Shown piece by piece: positions 41,361 through 52,677 of a DNA stretch of 64,000 bases (its first letter is position 1; each line of letters starts with the position of its first letter). The notes under the pieces are model-generated. The model had not been told where the DNA came from and ran no database searches. It worked only from the letters and a program-made list of their open reading frames with translations. Where the stretch lies: positions 1-64,000 of the forward strand of contig JAAYFU010000031.1 in the NCBI GenBank assembly GCA_012728095.1, given 5' to 3'. This DNA comes from Clostridiaceae bacterium (GTDB taxonomy: Bacteria > Bacillota > Clostridia > DSM-8532). The translations under genes were made by a program, and so were the position numbers.

Positions 41361-44300
41361 TTATTGTGCCGAGGCTTCACCAACAATGTCCACTTCAATA
41401 TCCCGGTATCTTGCAAGACCTGTGCCTGCCGGAATAAGCTTGCCGATAATAATATTTTCCTTCAGACCGATTAATGGATCTATTTTGCCTTTTATAGCGG
41501 CTTCTGTCAGAACCCTGGTAGTCTCCTGGAATGATGCGGCCGATAAGAAGGACTCAGTTGCAAGGGACGCCTTGGTAATACCCAGGAGCGCACGCTTGCC
41601 AGATGCGGGTCTTAGGCCTTTTTCCACAGCCTGTTTGTTTTTCTCTTCATATTCGAACATATCAACAAGGCTGCCCGGCAGCATATCGGTATCGCCGGAA
41701 TCATCAATTTTTACCTTGCGAAGCATCTGGCGGACAATAACCTCAATATGCTTATCGTTTATATCAACTCCCTGGAGCCTGTAAACCTTCTGAACTTCCT
41801 GCAGCAGATATCTTTGTACAGCCTGGACTCCTTTAATCTTCAAGATATCGTGAGGATTGACCGATCCATCGGTAAGCTCGTCACCGGCTTCTATCTGATC
41901 TCCGTCCATAACCTTAATTGAAGAACCATAAGGAATAAGGTATGTCTTGACTTCACCGGTTTCATTATTGACGACCTCGATTTCCCTCTTCTTCTTGGAT
42001 TCCTTTATATGAACTATACCTGCTATTTCAGACACTATTGCCAATCCTTTGGGCTTACGTGCCTCAAAAAGCTCTTCCACACGAGGCAGACCTTGCGTAA
42101 TGTCTTCACCGGCAACGCCTCCTGTATGGAAAGTACGCATTGTAAGCTGAGTTCCCGGCTCGCCTATCGACTGAGCGGCGATAAAGCCTACAGCTTCACC
42201 GACATTACATTTTTCGCCATTTGCCAGGTTAATGCCATAGCATTTGGAGCAAACGCCTATTCTGGAACGGCAGGTTAATACCGAACGGATCCTTATCTTC
42301 TTATATCCGGCTTTCTCGATCCTTTCAGCAATATCTTCGGTTATAAGCTGATCCTTTCCAATTATAAGCTCTCCGGTATTCGGATCCTTGATATCATCAG
42401 CCGAATAACGTCCGGTCATGCGCTCGACCAGCCCTTCTATTGTTTTTCCGCTGATTATGATAGGCGATATCTCAATACCGTCATCGGTACCGCAATCCTC
42501 TTCGCGAACAATAACCTCCTGGGCGACGTCAACCAGACGACGTGTGAGGTATCCTGAGTCGGCGGTACGCAGAGCCGTATCTGCCAGACCTTTTCTTGCT
42601 CCGTGAGTTGATATGAAGTATTCCAGAACGTTAAGGCCTTCACGGAAGTTCGATCTGATGGGTATCTCGATTGTCTCACCTGAGGTGTCTGCCATGAGTC
42701 CGCGCATACCTCCCAATTGCCTGATCTGGTTAATATTACCGCGGGCACCCGACTGGGACATCATGTAAACAGGATTGAAACGGTCCAGTGAGGCAATCAA
42801 AGCATTCTTAATATCCTCAGTGGTTTTGTTCCAGGCCGAAATAATGGCTCTTTTACGTTCTTCCTTGTTTAACAGACCATTTTTATAATGCCTTTCAATT
42901 TCATCGACTTTTTTATCGGTTTCTTCCAAATATTTCTGTTTGACTTCGGGTATGGTCATGTCCGTAATACCTATGGTTATAGCACCCTTTGTCGAGTACT
43001 TGAATCCAAGGGTTTTAATTTTATCTAGAACCTCGGCTGTCTTATGAGAACCGTTTACACGGATGCAGCGCTCAATAATCTTACCCAGTTCCTTCTTGCC
43101 GACCAGGAAATCTATTTCAAAACTAAACATGGTTTCCGGATTTGTTCTGTCAACAAATCCAAGGTTCTGGGGAATGGCTTCGTTGAATATGATTTTGCCT
43201 ACGGTTGTTTCAACAACCTTGCTTTTCATAACGCCGTCAACTTCTCTTTTCACTTTGACCTTAATACGGGCATGCAGGCTGAGCGCATTACACTGATAAG
43301 CCATTACGGCTTCCTCAGGACTGCTGAAAGCCTTGCCCTCGCCTATGACGTCGTTGATAACATTTCCGTTCTCGTCATATTCAGCTTTCTTTTCTATGGT
43401 AAGGTAGTAACTGCCTAATACCATATCCTGGGTAGGAACGGTAACCGGCTTGCCATCCTGGGGCTTCAGCAGGTTGTTGGCTGAAAGCATAAGAATACGG
43501 GCTTCAGCCTGGGCTTCGGCTGACAAGGGCACGTGAACGGCCATCTGGTCCCCGTCAAAGTCAGCATTGTAGGCAGTACAAACCAGGGGATGGAGTTTAA
43601 TGGCGCGACCTTCTACCAATACAGGTTCAAATGCCTGAATACCGAGCCTGTGCAGTGTAGGAGCACGGTTCAAAAGCACGGGATGGCCTTTTATAACCTC
43701 TTCCAAAACGTCCCATACTTCGGGTTTCACACGTTCAACCATGCGCTTGGCGCTCTTTATATTATGGGCCAGTCCGCCTTCAACAAGCCTCTTCATAACG
43801 AAAGGCTTGAAAAGCTCCAATGCCATCTCTTTGGGAAGGCCACACTGGTATATTTTAAGTTCAGGACCTACCACGATAACCGAACGTCCTGAGTAGTCAA
43901 CACGCTTTCCTAAAAGGTTTTGACGGAAACGACCCTGTTTTCCCTTCAACATGTCCGACAGCGACTTCAACGGACGGTTGCCGGGACCTGTTACGGGACG
44001 GCCGCGGCGGCCGTTATCAATAAGAGCGTCAACTGCTTCCTGCAGCATACGCTTTTCGTTTCTGACTATTATCTCAGGAGCTCCCAAATCCAGCAATCTC
44101 TTAAGACGGTTATTGCGATTTATAACTCTTCTGTAAAGATCATTTAAGTCAGATGTCGCAAAACGTCCGCCGTCCAGCTGGACCATGGGACGAAGTTCGG
44201 GAGGTATAACCGGAATTACATCCAGGATCATCCACTCGGGTTTATTTCCTGACTGCCTGAATGCCTCTACCACTTCAAGGCGTTTTATGGCGCGAATTTT

Positions 44301-44906
44301 CTTTTGTCCGTTGGAGTTCTCGATCTCTTCCCTCAGCTCGGCTGCAGTAGCATCAAGATCCATATTCTGCAGGAGCTCTTTTATTGCTTCAGCGCCCATG
44401 CCGGCCCTGAAATTGCTTCCGAACTTTTCAATACTTTCGCGATATTCTTTCTCGTTCAATACCTGTTTATGCGCAAGAGGGGTGCTTCCGGGATCGATAA
44501 CAACGTACGCGGCAAAATAAAGCACCTTTTCAAGGGCCCTTGGAGACATGTCCAAAAGAAGGCCCATGCGGCTTGGTATGCCTTTGAAATACCATATATG
44601 AGAAACAGGAGCGGCCAGTTCAATATGACCCATTCGCTCACGACGCACTTTTGAACGGGTAACTTCCACACCGCATCTGTCGCAGATTATTCCCTTATAT
44701 CTGACACGCTTATACTTACCGCAATGACACTCCCAGTCTCTGGTAGGACCAAAGATCCTTTCGCAGAATAAACCGTCACGTTCGGGTTTTAAAGTCCTGT
44801 AGTTTATGGTTTCAGGCTTTTTAACCTCTCCTCTTGACCATTCACGGATTTTCTCCGGGGAGGCGAGACCTATTTTTATAGCATCAAAATTGTTTAATTC
44901 AAACAT
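41361..44906 (-). CDS. rpoC: RNA polymerase beta' subunit
   Basis: 1181 residues, normal for Firmicutes. N-terminal zinc site [22 protein letters not shown] (60-81), [17 protein letters not shown], active-site [12 protein letters not shown] binding the catalytic Mg, SGARGN in the bridge/trigger region, second zinc site [17 protein letters not shown], and [15 protein letters not shown] (trigger-loop flank). It forms the catalytic centre with RpoB. It starts 14 nt after rpoB with AGGAGG. The usual neighbours rpl7ae, rpsL, rpsG and fusA do not follow; a terminator ends the unit. Confidence 0.98.
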   Translation of the reverse strand: MFELNNFDAIKIGLASPEKIREWSRGEVKKPETINYRTLKPERDGLFCERIFGPTRDWECHCGKYKRVRYKGIICDRCGVEVTRSKVRRERMGHIELAAPVSHIWYFKGIPSRMGLLLDMSPRALEKVLYFAAYVVIDPGSTPLAHKQVLNEKEYRESIEKFGSNFRAGMGAEAIKELLQNMDLDATAAELREEIENSNGQKKIRAIKRLEVVEAFRQSGNKPEWMILDVIPVIPPELRPMVQLDGGRFATSDLNDLYRRVINRNNRLKRLLDLGAPEIIVRNEKRMLQEAVDALIDNGRRGRPVTGPGNRPLKSLSDMLKGKQGRFRQNLLGKRVDYSGRSVIVVGPELKIYQCGLPKEMALELFKPFVMKRLVEGGLAHNIKSAKRMVERVKPEVWDVLEEVIKGHPVLLNRAPTLHRLGIQAFEPVLVEGRAIKLHPLVCTAYNADFDGDQMAVHVPLSAEAQAEARILMLSANNLLKPQDGKPVTVPTQDMVLGSYYLTIEKKAEYDENGNVINDVIGEGKAFSSPEEAVMAYQCNALSLHARIKVKVKREVDGVMKSKVVETTVGKIIFNEAIPQNLGFVDRTNPETMFSFEIDFLVGKKELGKIIERCIRVNGSHKTAEVLDKIKTLGFKYSTKGAITIGITDMTIPEVKQKYLEETDKKVDEIERHYKNGLLNKEERKRAIISAWNKTTEDIKNALIASLDRFNPVYMMSQSGARGNINQIRQLGGMRGLMADTSGETIEIPIRSNFREGLNVLEYFISTHGARKGLADTALRTADSGYLTRRLVDVAQEVIVREEDCGTDDGIEISPIIISGKTIEGLVERMTGRYSADDIKDPNTGELIIGKDQLITEDIAERIEKAGYKKIRIRSVLTCRSRIGVCSKCYGINLANGEKCNVGEAVGFIAAQSIGEPGTQLTMRTFHTGGVAGEDITQGLPRVEELFEARKPKGLAIVSEIAGIVHIKESKKKREIEVVNNETGEVKTYLIPYGSSIKVMDGDQIEAGDELTDGSVNPHDILKIKGVQAVQRYLLQEVQKVYRLQGVDINDKHIEVIVRQMLRKVKIDDSGDTDMLPGSLVDMFEYEEKNKQAVEKGLRPASGKRALLGITKASLATESFLSAASFQETTRVLTEAAIKGKIDPLIGLKENIIIGKLIPAGTGLARYRDIEVDIVGEASAQ

Positions 44907-44920
44907 CGCCCGTCTACCTC

Positions 44921-47900
44921 CTATATTTCATCATCGTCAATAATCTCATCATCGTCATCCAGACCGAGGATTTGACCTACACTGTCCTCGTCAAGTTCCG
45001 CATCTTCCGGCAGATCGCCGAGATCCATCGAATCAAGTTCAAACTCATCGTCAATGATATTCTGTGCTTCCTCATCCTCCAGGTCAATATAGGACATGGT
45101 TTCATCTTCACGCCCTTCGATATTGACGTCAAGTTCATCCAGTTCATCGTCAACCGATTCTTTAATTTCAATTTCTTCATGCCGGTCGCTGAATACCTTA
45201 ACGTCCAGGGCAAGGCTCTGGAGCTCCTTCATAAGAACCTTGAAGGATTCCGGGATTCCGGGTTCAGGAACATTTTCACCCTTTACTATTGCTTCATAGG
45301 TTTTAACACGTCCAACCACATCGTCAGATTTTACAGTAAGAACTTCCTGGAGGGAATAAGCCGCACCATACGCAGCCAAAGCCCAAACTTCCATCTCGCC
45401 GAAACGCTGTCCGCCGAACTGGGCTTTTCCTCCCAACGGCTGCTGGGTTACCAGTGAATACGGACCTGTTGAACGGGCATGAATCTTATCATCAACCAGG
45501 TGAGCCAGTTTAAGATAATACATATAACCTACTGCAACACGGTTATCGAAAGGCTCTCCGGTTCTTCCGTCATACAGAATAGTCTTGCCGTCTCTTGGAA
45601 GCCCGGCCTTTTCAAGAGTTTCAAAAATATCCTCTTCTCTTGCTCCGTCAAATACGGGAGACGCGATCTTCCAGCCAAGAACCTTTGCGGCATAACCCAA
45701 ATGAACTTCCAGCACCTGTCCGATATTCATACGGGAAGGAACGCCCAGGGGATTCAACACTATCTGCAAAGGCGTGCCGTCAGGCAGGAAAGGCATGTCC
45801 TCTATCGGGAGAATCCTGGAAATAACGCCTTTATTCCCGTGGCGTCCTGCCATTTTGTCTCCCACAGAAATTTTTCTCTTCTGAGCAATATAAACACGCA
45901 CAAGCATATTTACACCGGGAGGCAGCTCATCGCCGTTTTCCCTGGTAAATACCTTGACATCCACAACAATACCCGATTCGCCATGAGGAACCCTTAATGA
46001 AGTATCCCTCACTTCACGGGCTTTTTCGCCGAATATGGCCCTCAGCAGCCTTTCTTCGGCAGTAAGCTCGGTTTCTCCCTTAGGCGTAACCTTGCCCACC
46101 AGGATATCGCCGGAGCGAACCTCCGCTCCTATTCTGATGATTCCGCGTTCGTCCAGATCCTTCAGGGAATCTTCACCGACATTGGGTATATCACGGGTGA
46201 TTTCTTCGGGACCCAGTTTTGTGTCACGGGCTTCTGATTCGTATTCCTCTATATGAATCGATGTATAAACATCATCACGTACAAGTTCTTCGGAAATCAG
46301 GATAGCGTCCTCGTAGTTATAACCTTCCCAGGTCATAAATCCTACAAGAACGTTCTTGCCAAGAGCAAGTTCGCCGTTATCCGTAGACGGACCGTCGGCA
46401 ATAATATCTCCGGCCTGTACTTTATCCCCTTTTCTGACAATAGGCCTCTGGTTAATACAGGTTCCCTGGTTGGAACGCTTATATTTTAACAATTTATAAT
46501 AATCTTTCTGTCCGTCGTTTGTTCTGACTATGATTTCACTGGCTGTTACTTTCTCTACAATACCGTCATTTTTCGCTACCACACACACGCCGGAGTCTTT
46601 AGCCGCGCGGTATTCTATACCCGTACCTACTATGGGAGCCTCAGGCTTAATAAGCGGCACAGCCTGACGCTGCATGTTTGACCCCATCAGCGCACGGTTG
46701 GCGTCGTCATTTTCCAGGAAAGGAATCAATGCGGTGGCGACTGAAACCAACTGCTTCGGAGAAACATCCATATAGTCTATCTTTTCTTTATCAACTTCCA
46801 GGATTTGATCCAGATAGCGGCAGCCTACACGCTTGCTGATAAAGTATCCGTTTTCATCCAAAGGCTCGTTTGCTTCCGCCACCATATAGTTATCCTCTTC
46901 ATCGGCGGTCATGTATTCGGTTATGTCGGTTACACGTCCATTAATTACCTTACGGTAAGGCGCTTCAATAAAGCCATATTCATTTACACGCGCATATGTG
47001 CTTAAAGAGCCTATAAGACCGATATTGGGACCTTCAGGAGTCTCTATCGGACACATGCGCCCGTAGTGAGAATGGTGAACGTCACGAACTTCGAAACTTG
47101 CCCGGTCACGGGAAAGACCACCGGGTCCCAATGCGCTTAAACGACGCTTATGGGTCAACTCTGCCAGGGGGTTTGTCTGGTCCATAAACTGAGATAACTG
47201 GCTGGACCCAAAGAACTCTTTTATAGCAGCAGCCACAGGACGGATATTTATAAGAGCCTGGGGAGTAACCGCATCAATATCCTGTATGGTCATTCGCTCC
47301 CTTACGACTCTTTCCATACGGGCAAGCCCTATACGGAACTGGTTTTGAAGAAGTTCTCCGACAGAACGCAGACGACGGTTGTCTAAATGGTCAATATCAT
47401 CGATATTGCCTATTCCGTGGTCAAGATTCAGAATATAATTGACAGTTGCGACTATGTCTTCCTTGGTAATGTTTTTGGGCATTAAAGCATCGTGATTATC
47501 CTTAAGAACTGCGATAAGCCGTGTTTGATCGGCATCTTTGTTCTCTTCCAGGATAGTCATAAGTACGTCATACCGAACCTTCTCATTTATTCCGGCCAAT
47601 GCAGGATCAAATGGAATATAGTCTTTAATATCAACTGTCATATTACCTATAACTTTTACAATTTTGCCTTCTACATTGATATGGACGATATTTATGCCGG
47701 AATTCTGGATTTTCCATGCCATTTCCTCTTTTATTTCCTCACCGGCTTTTACCAGGATTTTATTACTTTTTATATCCTTAATATCCTCAGCAGCTATCTG
47801 ATTACGGATACGATTTGCCAATGCCAACTTTTTATTAAACTTATAACGCCCTACATTAGACAGGTCATACCGTCTGGGATCAAAGAACAAATTGTTTAAT

Positions 47901-48661
47901 AAAGTAGAGGCGCTTTCTTCGGTTGGTGGTTCTCCTGGACGTAAGCGTTTGTATACTTCGAACAAACCTTCTTCTCTGCTCTTGGTTCCGTCTTTGGCTA
48001 TGGTAGCCAGTAACTTGGGCTCTTCACCCAACAGGCCGATCAGCTCGGCATCGGTCCCATATCCCAATGCGCGCAAAAATTGAGTAATAGGCAGTTTTCT
48101 TGTCCTGTCAATCCTTACGTAAATGACTTCCGATGAATCCGTTTCATACTCAAGCCATGCTCCCCTGTAGGGAATTACTGTATTTGAAAAAAGATTGTTT
48201 CCGTGCTTATCCTTCTCTTTGGAGTAATATACGCCGGGGGAACGAACCAACTGACTTACGATAACACGCTCTGCACCGTTTATAACAAAGGTGCCTGTTT
48301 CGGTCATCAGAGGAAAGTCTCCCATAAAGATTTCCTGCTCTTTAACCTCGCCGGTTTCCTTATTGATAAGGCGAACCTTAACTTTTAAAGGTGCCGAATA
48401 GGTTGTGTCTCTTTCTTTGCACTCTTCAACCGAATACTTAATATTATCGGTTTCCAGGGTGTAATCGATGAATTCCATTATCAGATTACCGGTGTAATCA
48501 GTAATGGGGGATACATCTCTTAATACCTCTCTTAAGCCCTCTTTTAGAAAATGCTGGTATGAGTTCTTTTGAATCTCAATCAGATTTGGCATATCAAGGA
48601 CTTCCTTGATGCGGGCAAAACTCATTCTTTTCGTTCTGCCCAGTTGAACTTCATGGACCAT
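44921..48661 (-). CDS. rpoB: RNA polymerase beta subunit
   Basis: 1246 residues, first gene of the rpoB-rpoC operon. Rifampicin-region signature [72 protein letters not shown] with catalytic-centre Lys, and the C-terminal [37 protein letters not shown]. The last 60 residues are highly acidic ([16 protein letters not shown]... and [14 protein letters not shown]). The rif-region residues are wild type in appearance (no obvious resistance change in the D-H-S positions). rplJ/rplL are not upstream. Confidence 0.98.
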   Translation of the reverse strand: MVHEVQLGRTKRMSFARIKEVLDMPNLIEIQKNSYQHFLKEGLREVLRDVSPITDYTGNLIMEFIDYTLETDNIKYSVEECKERDTTYSAPLKVKVRLINKETGEVKEQEIFMGDFPLMTETGTFVINGAERVIVSQLVRSPGVYYSKEKDKHGNNLFSNTVIPYRGAWLEYETDSSEVIYVRIDRTRKLPITQFLRALGYGTDAELIGLLGEEPKLLATIAKDGTKSREEGLFEVYKRLRPGEPPTEESASTLLNNLFFDPRRYDLSNVGRYKFNKKLALANRIRNQIAAEDIKDIKSNKILVKAGEEIKEEMAWKIQNSGINIVHINVEGKIVKVIGNMTVDIKDYIPFDPALAGINEKVRYDVLMTILEENKDADQTRLIAVLKDNHDALMPKNITKEDIVATVNYILNLDHGIGNIDDIDHLDNRRLRSVGELLQNQFRIGLARMERVVRERMTIQDIDAVTPQALINIRPVAAAIKEFFGSSQLSQFMDQTNPLAELTHKRRLSALGPGGLSRDRASFEVRDVHHSHYGRMCPIETPEGPNIGLIGSLSTYARVNEYGFIEAPYRKVINGRVTDITEYMTADEEDNYMVAEANEPLDENGYFISKRVGCRYLDQILEVDKEKIDYMDVSPKQLVSVATALIPFLENDDANRALMGSNMQRQAVPLIKPEAPIVGTGIEYRAAKDSGVCVVAKNDGIVEKVTASEIIVRTNDGQKDYYKLLKYKRSNQGTCINQRPIVRKGDKVQAGDIIADGPSTDNGELALGKNVLVGFMTWEGYNYEDAILISEELVRDDVYTSIHIEEYESEARDTKLGPEEITRDIPNVGEDSLKDLDERGIIRIGAEVRSGDILVGKVTPKGETELTAEERLLRAIFGEKAREVRDTSLRVPHGESGIVVDVKVFTRENGDELPPGVNMLVRVYIAQKRKISVGDKMAGRHGNKGVISRILPIEDMPFLPDGTPLQIVLNPLGVPSRMNIGQVLEVHLGYAAKVLGWKIASPVFDGAREEDIFETLEKAGLPRDGKTILYDGRTGEPFDNRVAVGYMYYLKLAHLVDDKIHARSTGPYSLVTQQPLGGKAQFGGQRFGEMEVWALAAYGAAYSLQEVLTVKSDDVVGRVKTYEAIVKGENVPEPGIPESFKVLMKELQSLALDVKVFSDRHEEIEIKESVDDELDELDVNIEGREDETMSYIDLEDEEAQNIIDDEFELDSMDLGDLPEDAELDEDSVGQILGLDDDDEIIDDDEI

Positions 48662-48942
48662 TAATAATCACCTCGTATGAACCGCATATTTTGGTGTAAA
48701 AGACATAAAAATATAGATGGGGAAACGAATCCATTCTGGTAAAAATTAATTTTGTCAGGTTATTGACTCGTGTATAAGCTCCAAGGTATCATTCTCCCGA
48801 TCTATTATTTTAATCTTAAAGATTATTGACATGTATTGTATCATTCATACAATTGTGCTATTATATTATCAAAATAACAGTACAGATGCACAATAAAAAA
48901 GCACATAATACAATACCTGTATATATAATAATGCAGTTTTTA

Positions 48943-48985
48943 ATTGTAACATATGGGTTGCCTAAAGTCAACCAATAATATTGGT
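48943..48985 (-). promoter_or_regulatory. Sigma-A promoter of rpoBC with a flanking palindrome
   Basis: Minus-strand TTGACT (48966-48971) and TACAAT (48943-48948) with a 17-nt spacer. Transcription would begin near 48936, giving a leader of about 275 nt before rpoB. The palindrome ACCAATA-A-TATTGGT (48971-48985) touches the -35 box, a possible operator site. The remaining leader holds a TTGTAT/ATACAA hairpin and no gene. Confidence 0.7.
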
Positions 48986-49023
48986 TTTTTGAAAAACATT
49001 TTCATTTTCTTTTATGTTTATGT

Positions 49024-49281
49024 TTATTCCACTTTGATTTCAAATCTCTCAAAAAAGACCGGATTTATAAATTGATCAGCATTAAAGGAGGTCCTTCGGT
49101 ATCTGACGTACTCGCGGGTATTTTTTGACAGCCAAATAGGCACCTCAATTTTTAACAGGCTGCAAACCCCGACAAGACTTTTTTCCAATCTGTCCTGGTA
49201 TGAACCTTCATTGTCGTCAACCTCGTAAACCTGTTCCGATAATGTTATTGTCCCTTTTATAAGTTTTCCTACTATACGCAT
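49024..49281 (-). CDS. Small conserved protein downstream of truA
   Basis: 85 residues, no membrane segment. MRIVGKLIKGTITLSEQVYEVDD is beta-like, followed by SYQDRLEKSLVGVCSLLKIEVPIWLSKNTREYVRYRRTSF, a helical and basic region. It starts 15 nt after truA with AAGGAG, so it is in the same transcript. I recognise no domain; a nucleic-acid role is possible because of the basic stretch but is not shown. Confidence 0.6.
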   Translation of the reverse strand: MRIVGKLIKGTITLSEQVYEVDDNEGSYQDRLEKSLVGVCSLLKIEVPIWLSKNTREYVRYRRTSFNADQFINPVFFERFEIKVE

Positions 49282-49296
49282 ATAATACTCCTTTAA

Positions 49297-50031
49297 TTAA
49301 TAGAAAACCTCCATTAAATACAAACCCTGGGGTGGGGCAGTCATGCCTATTGAATTGCGCTGCTGATTATCTAAGGCCTGTTCAATTATTTCCGGTTCAA
49401 AACGTCCTTTCCCTATGTCTACCATGGTGCCCACCATGATTCTTACCATGTTGTAAAGAAAACCGTCTCCCTTTATGTCATATATCAAAAATTGCCCATT
49501 CTTTTGCCATTGGGAATAAAAAACAGTCCGGTCAAATGTCTTGGCGTTGTGTCCTGCGGCGCAGAACGCTTTAAAGCATTTATGCCCTATAAAATAACCG
49601 GACGCCTTTACCATGGCTTCAAAATCCAGTCTTTCCGGGACATGCCACGCTTTTTTGGATAATAACGCCGATTTCTGGGGTCTGTTTATTATTACATACC
49701 TGTAATGCTTACCCTTGGCCGAAAACCGTGCATGGAAACCGGCATCTGCTTCTTCGGACGATATTACGGCAACATTGTCGGGAAGATATGCATTCAGGGC
49801 CGGAGTAAATTTTTCTGCCGGAATGGTTGAGTTGGTCACGAAGTTGGCTACCTGTCCGCAGGCGTGTACTCCTGCGTCCGTCCTTCCCGCTCCCACAGGC
49901 ATAACGTCCTCTCCCGTAAGCTTTTTTATGGCTTTTGACAGGACTTCCTGTACAGAAAGAGCATTTTTCTGGTACTGCCATCCATGGTAGCCAGAACCGT
50001 CATATTCAATCACAAGTTTTATGTTTCTCAT
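49297..50031 (-). CDS. truA: tRNA pseudouridine(38-40) synthase
   Basis: 244 residues. It makes pseudouridine at positions 38-40 of the tRNA anticodon arm. Catalytic Asp is in VGAGRTDAGVHACGQVANF; other family parts are YDGSGYHGWQYQ and the end region GDGFLYNMVRIMVGTMVDIGKGR. In many Firmicutes truA follows ecfT and precedes rplM-rpsI. Here it is separated from ecfT by three genes and a repeat, and rplM-rpsI are absent. Confidence 0.96.
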   Translation of the reverse strand: MRNIKLVIEYDGSGYHGWQYQKNALSVQEVLSKAIKKLTGEDVMPVGAGRTDAGVHACGQVANFVTNSTIPAEKFTPALNAYLPDNVAVISSEEADAGFHARFSAKGKHYRYVIINRPQKSALLSKKAWHVPERLDFEAMVKASGYFIGHKCFKAFCAAGHNAKTFDRTVFYSQWQKNGQFLIYDIKGDGFLYNMVRIMVGTMVDIGKGRFEPEIIEQALDNQQRNSIGMTAPPQGLYLMEVFY

Positions 50032-50099
50032 GCCTTAACCTCTGTCCAGCAACTGTCACTTATTGCATGTTTTCATCATGAGTGTCTATTGTGATTCCG

Positions 50100-50245
50100 T
50101 AAGACAAAGAATCTTTTTACGTTGACGTTTAAAGATCCTTCGACTCCGCTGTTCTTCGCTCAGGATGACTTTCCCCTGTCATTCTGAGCGTCAGCGAAAA
50201 ATCTTTTGGATAGATTCTTAAGCTCAGCTTTGCGATCATCAGGAT
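50100..50245. repeat. Dispersed repeat, copy 4 (degraded)
   Basis: Parts AAAGAATCTT, AAAGATCCTTCGACTCCGCT, TTCTTCGCTCAGGATGAC, CTGTCATTCTGAGCGTCAGC and AAAAATCTTTT are arranged as alternating inverted halves. It lies between truA and the 3' end of the glucokinase gene. Confidence 0.8.
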
Positions 50246-50261
50246 AATACCAAGGTATATT

Positions 50262-51215
50262 TTATATCCTCTTGGAAATAAGAGCCGCGCCTACAATGCC
50301 GGCATCATTTCCCATTTGGGCGGCAACAATTTGGGTGTTTTTCAAATCTCCGATAAAGAACGTTCTTCCCTTCATCTTTTCCCTCAGCGGGGTCAGAAGG
50401 TTCTCTCCTTCTTTTGAAACGCCGCCCCCGATTGCAATAACATCAGGCTGGAATATGTTCACTATGTTGGCAAGGCCTTCGGCCAGTATATCAATATATT
50501 CGTCAATTACCTCAATAGCGGTTTCATCGCCCATCCTGGCAGCGTCAAACGCTGTCTTTGCATCTATCTTATCAAGATCACCGCCTACAAGCTCTAAAAT
50601 CTTCGACGAAGGATTCTTAACAACCGCTGCTTTTGTTTGTCTGATAAGGGCGGTAGCGGATGAATAAGCCTCCCAGCAGCCTTTTCTTCCGCAGGTACAG
50701 GCTTCTCCGTTCATCTTCAGGACCATGTGGCCTAATTCAGCAGCAGCACCGTTTGCCCCGATATAAAGCTTATTATTGATTATAATACCCCCGCCTATAC
50801 CGGTTCCGATGGTAATAAGCACCGCATAATCCAAACCTTTAGCGACTCCCGCAACACTTTCGGCAATAGCCGCACAGTTGGCATCATTCTCGACATAGAT
50901 CGGCACCGGGATAACTTTCCGGATAGCTTCCCTGATAGCTACATACCTGAAGCCTAAATTGAAGTTTGCAATAATAATGCCGCGTTCCCTGTCCAGCGAG
51001 CCGGGACTTCCTATCCCTACGCTGTATATGTCATTCTCAGAAAGGTTTTCATCACTCAGTAGTTTTTTTATTAGTAAACATATGTCGTTAACTATTTCTT
51101 CGCTTTTCCTGGTTCTGCCGGTAGGAATGCTGTCCTTTTTAATGATTTTCCCCTCTTCGTCCACTATTCCCCCTTTGATTTGAGTACCTCCAAGGTCTAT
51201 TCCGATATAATACAT
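50262..51215 (-). CDS. ROK-family glucokinase
   Basis: 317 residues from ATG 51215 (AAAGGAGG upstream). It phosphorylates glucose with ATP. ATP site IGIDLGGTQIKGGIVDEEG, substrate-binding Asn-Asp in VPIYVENDANCAAIAESVAGVAKG, GTGIGGGIII, ROK zinc signature CTCGRKGCWEAYSS, and IAIGGGVS. It lacks an N-terminal DNA-binding domain, so it is a kinase, not a ROK repressor. Monocistronic with its own promoter. Confidence 0.93.
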   Translation of the reverse strand: MYYIGIDLGGTQIKGGIVDEEGKIIKKDSIPTGRTRKSEEIVNDICLLIKKLLSDENLSENDIYSVGIGSPGSLDRERGIIIANFNLGFRYVAIREAIRKVIPVPIYVENDANCAAIAESVAGVAKGLDYAVLITIGTGIGGGIIINNKLYIGANGAAAELGHMVLKMNGEACTCGRKGCWEAYSSATALIRQTKAAVVKNPSSKILELVGGDLDKIDAKTAFDAARMGDETAIEVIDEYIDILAEGLANIVNIFQPDVIAIGGGVSKEGENLLTPLREKMKGRTFFIGDLKNTQIVAAQMGNDAGIVGAALISKRI

Positions 51216-51250
51216 GATAACCTCCTTTATTAACAACGGCAGGATCAGCC

Positions 51251-51296
51251 TTAATTAAATTTAATTAAATTATATGATATAATAAAGCATAGTCAA
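51251..51296 (-). promoter_or_regulatory. Glucokinase promoter with an 18-bp palindrome
   Basis: Minus-strand TTGACT (51291-51296) and TATAAT (51269-51274), 16-nt spacer. Immediately after the -10 box is the perfect palindrome TTAATTAAATTTAATTAA (51251-51268), covering the start point, a likely repressor-binding site. Confidence 0.65.
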
Positions 51297-51335
51297 GTTT
51301 GTCATTATTGAATAAATCAACGGAAGGCAGTATTT

Positions 51336-51884
51336 ATGATATACGGAAAAAATGTAATACTTCGCACTATATATCCGCACGAGATAGAACATGTTTATGA
51401 ACTTATTGCCCATATTAATTCCAAGGGACCGTATTGGCACCTTAATATCCCGTCTGCCCAGGAATTTATTAATGAATATAATCGCACGGGGTTCTGGAGT
51501 ATAGACGAAGGGCGCATGTTAATACTCTCCACCCAGGAAGAATACATGGGCGAGATCCTTTATTTCAAAGGTCTGGATTACCAATCCGGATATGAAGTCG
51601 GTTATGAGCTTTTTGATCCAAGATTTGAAGGCAAGGGTTATATGAGTGAGGCACTACTGTTATTCTGCGCCTATCTCTTTTCTATCCGTCCCATTAACCG
51701 TATCCAGGTAAACGTCATGGAAGAAAATATCGGAAGCGCAAGGGTCGCCGAAAAGTGCGGATTTACATACGAAGGCACCATGAGGAAGGCAACCTTTAAC
51801 CGGGGGAAATATCACAATCTGCGGCTTTATTCGCTTCTGCGCGAAGAATGTCCAACTTTGCATGAACTGTTAAGAAAGCCTTGA
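51336..51884 (+). CDS. GNAT N-acetyltransferase (RimJ/RimL type)
   Basis: 182 residues. Acetyl-CoA enzyme of the ribosomal-protein/aminoglycoside-like group. It has an N-terminal strand NVILRTIYPHEI, the EVGYELFDPRFEGKGYMSEALLLFCAYLF motif A region binding CoA, then INRIQVNVMEENIGSARVAEKCGFTYEGTMRKA, the motif B signature. Acceptor is unknown. GGAAGG lies upstream of ATG 51336. Divergent from glucokinase. Confidence 0.87.
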   Translation: MIYGKNVILRTIYPHEIEHVYELIAHINSKGPYWHLNIPSAQEFINEYNRTGFWSIDEGRMLILSTQEEYMGEILYFKGLDYQSGYEVGYELFDPRFEGKGYMSEALLLFCAYLFSIRPINRIQVNVMEENIGSARVAEKCGFTYEGTMRKATFNRGKYHNLRLYSLLREECPTLHELLRKP

Positions 51885-51978
51885 AATAACTACATTTATG
51901 GTTAACTGAATTAAATTGAAACAAAAGGTTCAAAATATTAGCCGGACTCATTATTCATGTCGGAAGGACTGAATTGCC

Positions 51979-52665
51979 ATGGTCATACAGCTAATAATAA
52001 GAACCTTTTTTGTTTATATCGTAGTTGTAATTACCATGCGTATTATGGGAAAACGGCAGATAGGCCAAATACAGCCGTTTGAATTCGCCATTGCGGTCAT
52101 GATTTCGGATCTTGCCGCAATCCCCCTGGCTGATGAGAGTAAAGATATATATCATGCCCTTGTGCCTATTGCGGTTCTGGTGGTGTGCCAGCTTTCGATT
52201 TCTTTTTTATCAATTAAAGGGGTACGTATAAGAGAAATTATTTGCGGAAAACCGGCGGTTCTTATCCGTGCCGGCAAAATACTGGAAAAAAATATGCGTA
52301 AGGAATTGTATACTATTAACGACCTGATGGAGCAGTTAAGATTCAATAGTATCCAGAGCGTTGATGATGTTGAGTATGCGATTCTTGAAACTAACGGTCA
52401 GTTAAGTGTACTGTTGAAACCGAATAAACGGGCATTAACCCCTGAGGATCTCAATATGAATCCTCCGGCAGAGTCTTTCGACTACGACATCATTATTGAC
52501 GGAAAACTTATAGGCAGAACTTTGGAACGCCTTCATATAAAAAGGGAATGGTTGGACAATGCTTTAAAGGAATATGGGATAAATGATTATAAACAGGTCT
52601 TTTATGCCTCGGTAGACAATAATTTGAAACTGTTTGTTCAAAAAAAAGGAGAATACCTGGAATAA
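51979..52665 (+). CDS. DUF421 (YetF/YrbG-like) membrane protein
   Basis: 228 residues. N-terminal membrane helices (about 2-20, 35-55, 60-78) precede a cytosolic DUF421 domain. Family signs: TMRIMGKRQIGQIQPFEFAIAVMISDLAAIPLAD, and PAVLIRAGKILEKNMRKELYTINDLMEQLRFNSIQSVDDVEYAILETNGQLSVL. Such proteins are linked to spore or envelope functions in Bacillus (YetF, YrbG), role undefined. GNAT and this gene lie on the same strand 94 nt apart. Confidence 0.88.
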   Translation: MVIQLIIRTFFVYIVVVITMRIMGKRQIGQIQPFEFAIAVMISDLAAIPLADESKDIYHALVPIAVLVVCQLSISFLSIKGVRIREIICGKPAVLIRAGKILEKNMRKELYTINDLMEQLRFNSIQSVDDVEYAILETNGQLSVLLKPNKRALTPEDLNMNPPAESFDYDIIIDGKLIGRTLERLHIKREWLDNALKEYGINDYKQVFYASVDNNLKLFVQKKGEYLE

Positions 52666-52677
52666 AAGCCGCATCAT

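Noticed and set aside
47492-47899. 135-residue plus-strand ORF inside rpoB
   Set aside because: Antisense shadow of a certain essential gene; low-complexity translation rich in Ile, Tyr and Phe.
44921-48661. Rifampicin-resistance change in rpoB
   Set aside because: The rif region [30 protein letters not shown] appears normal.
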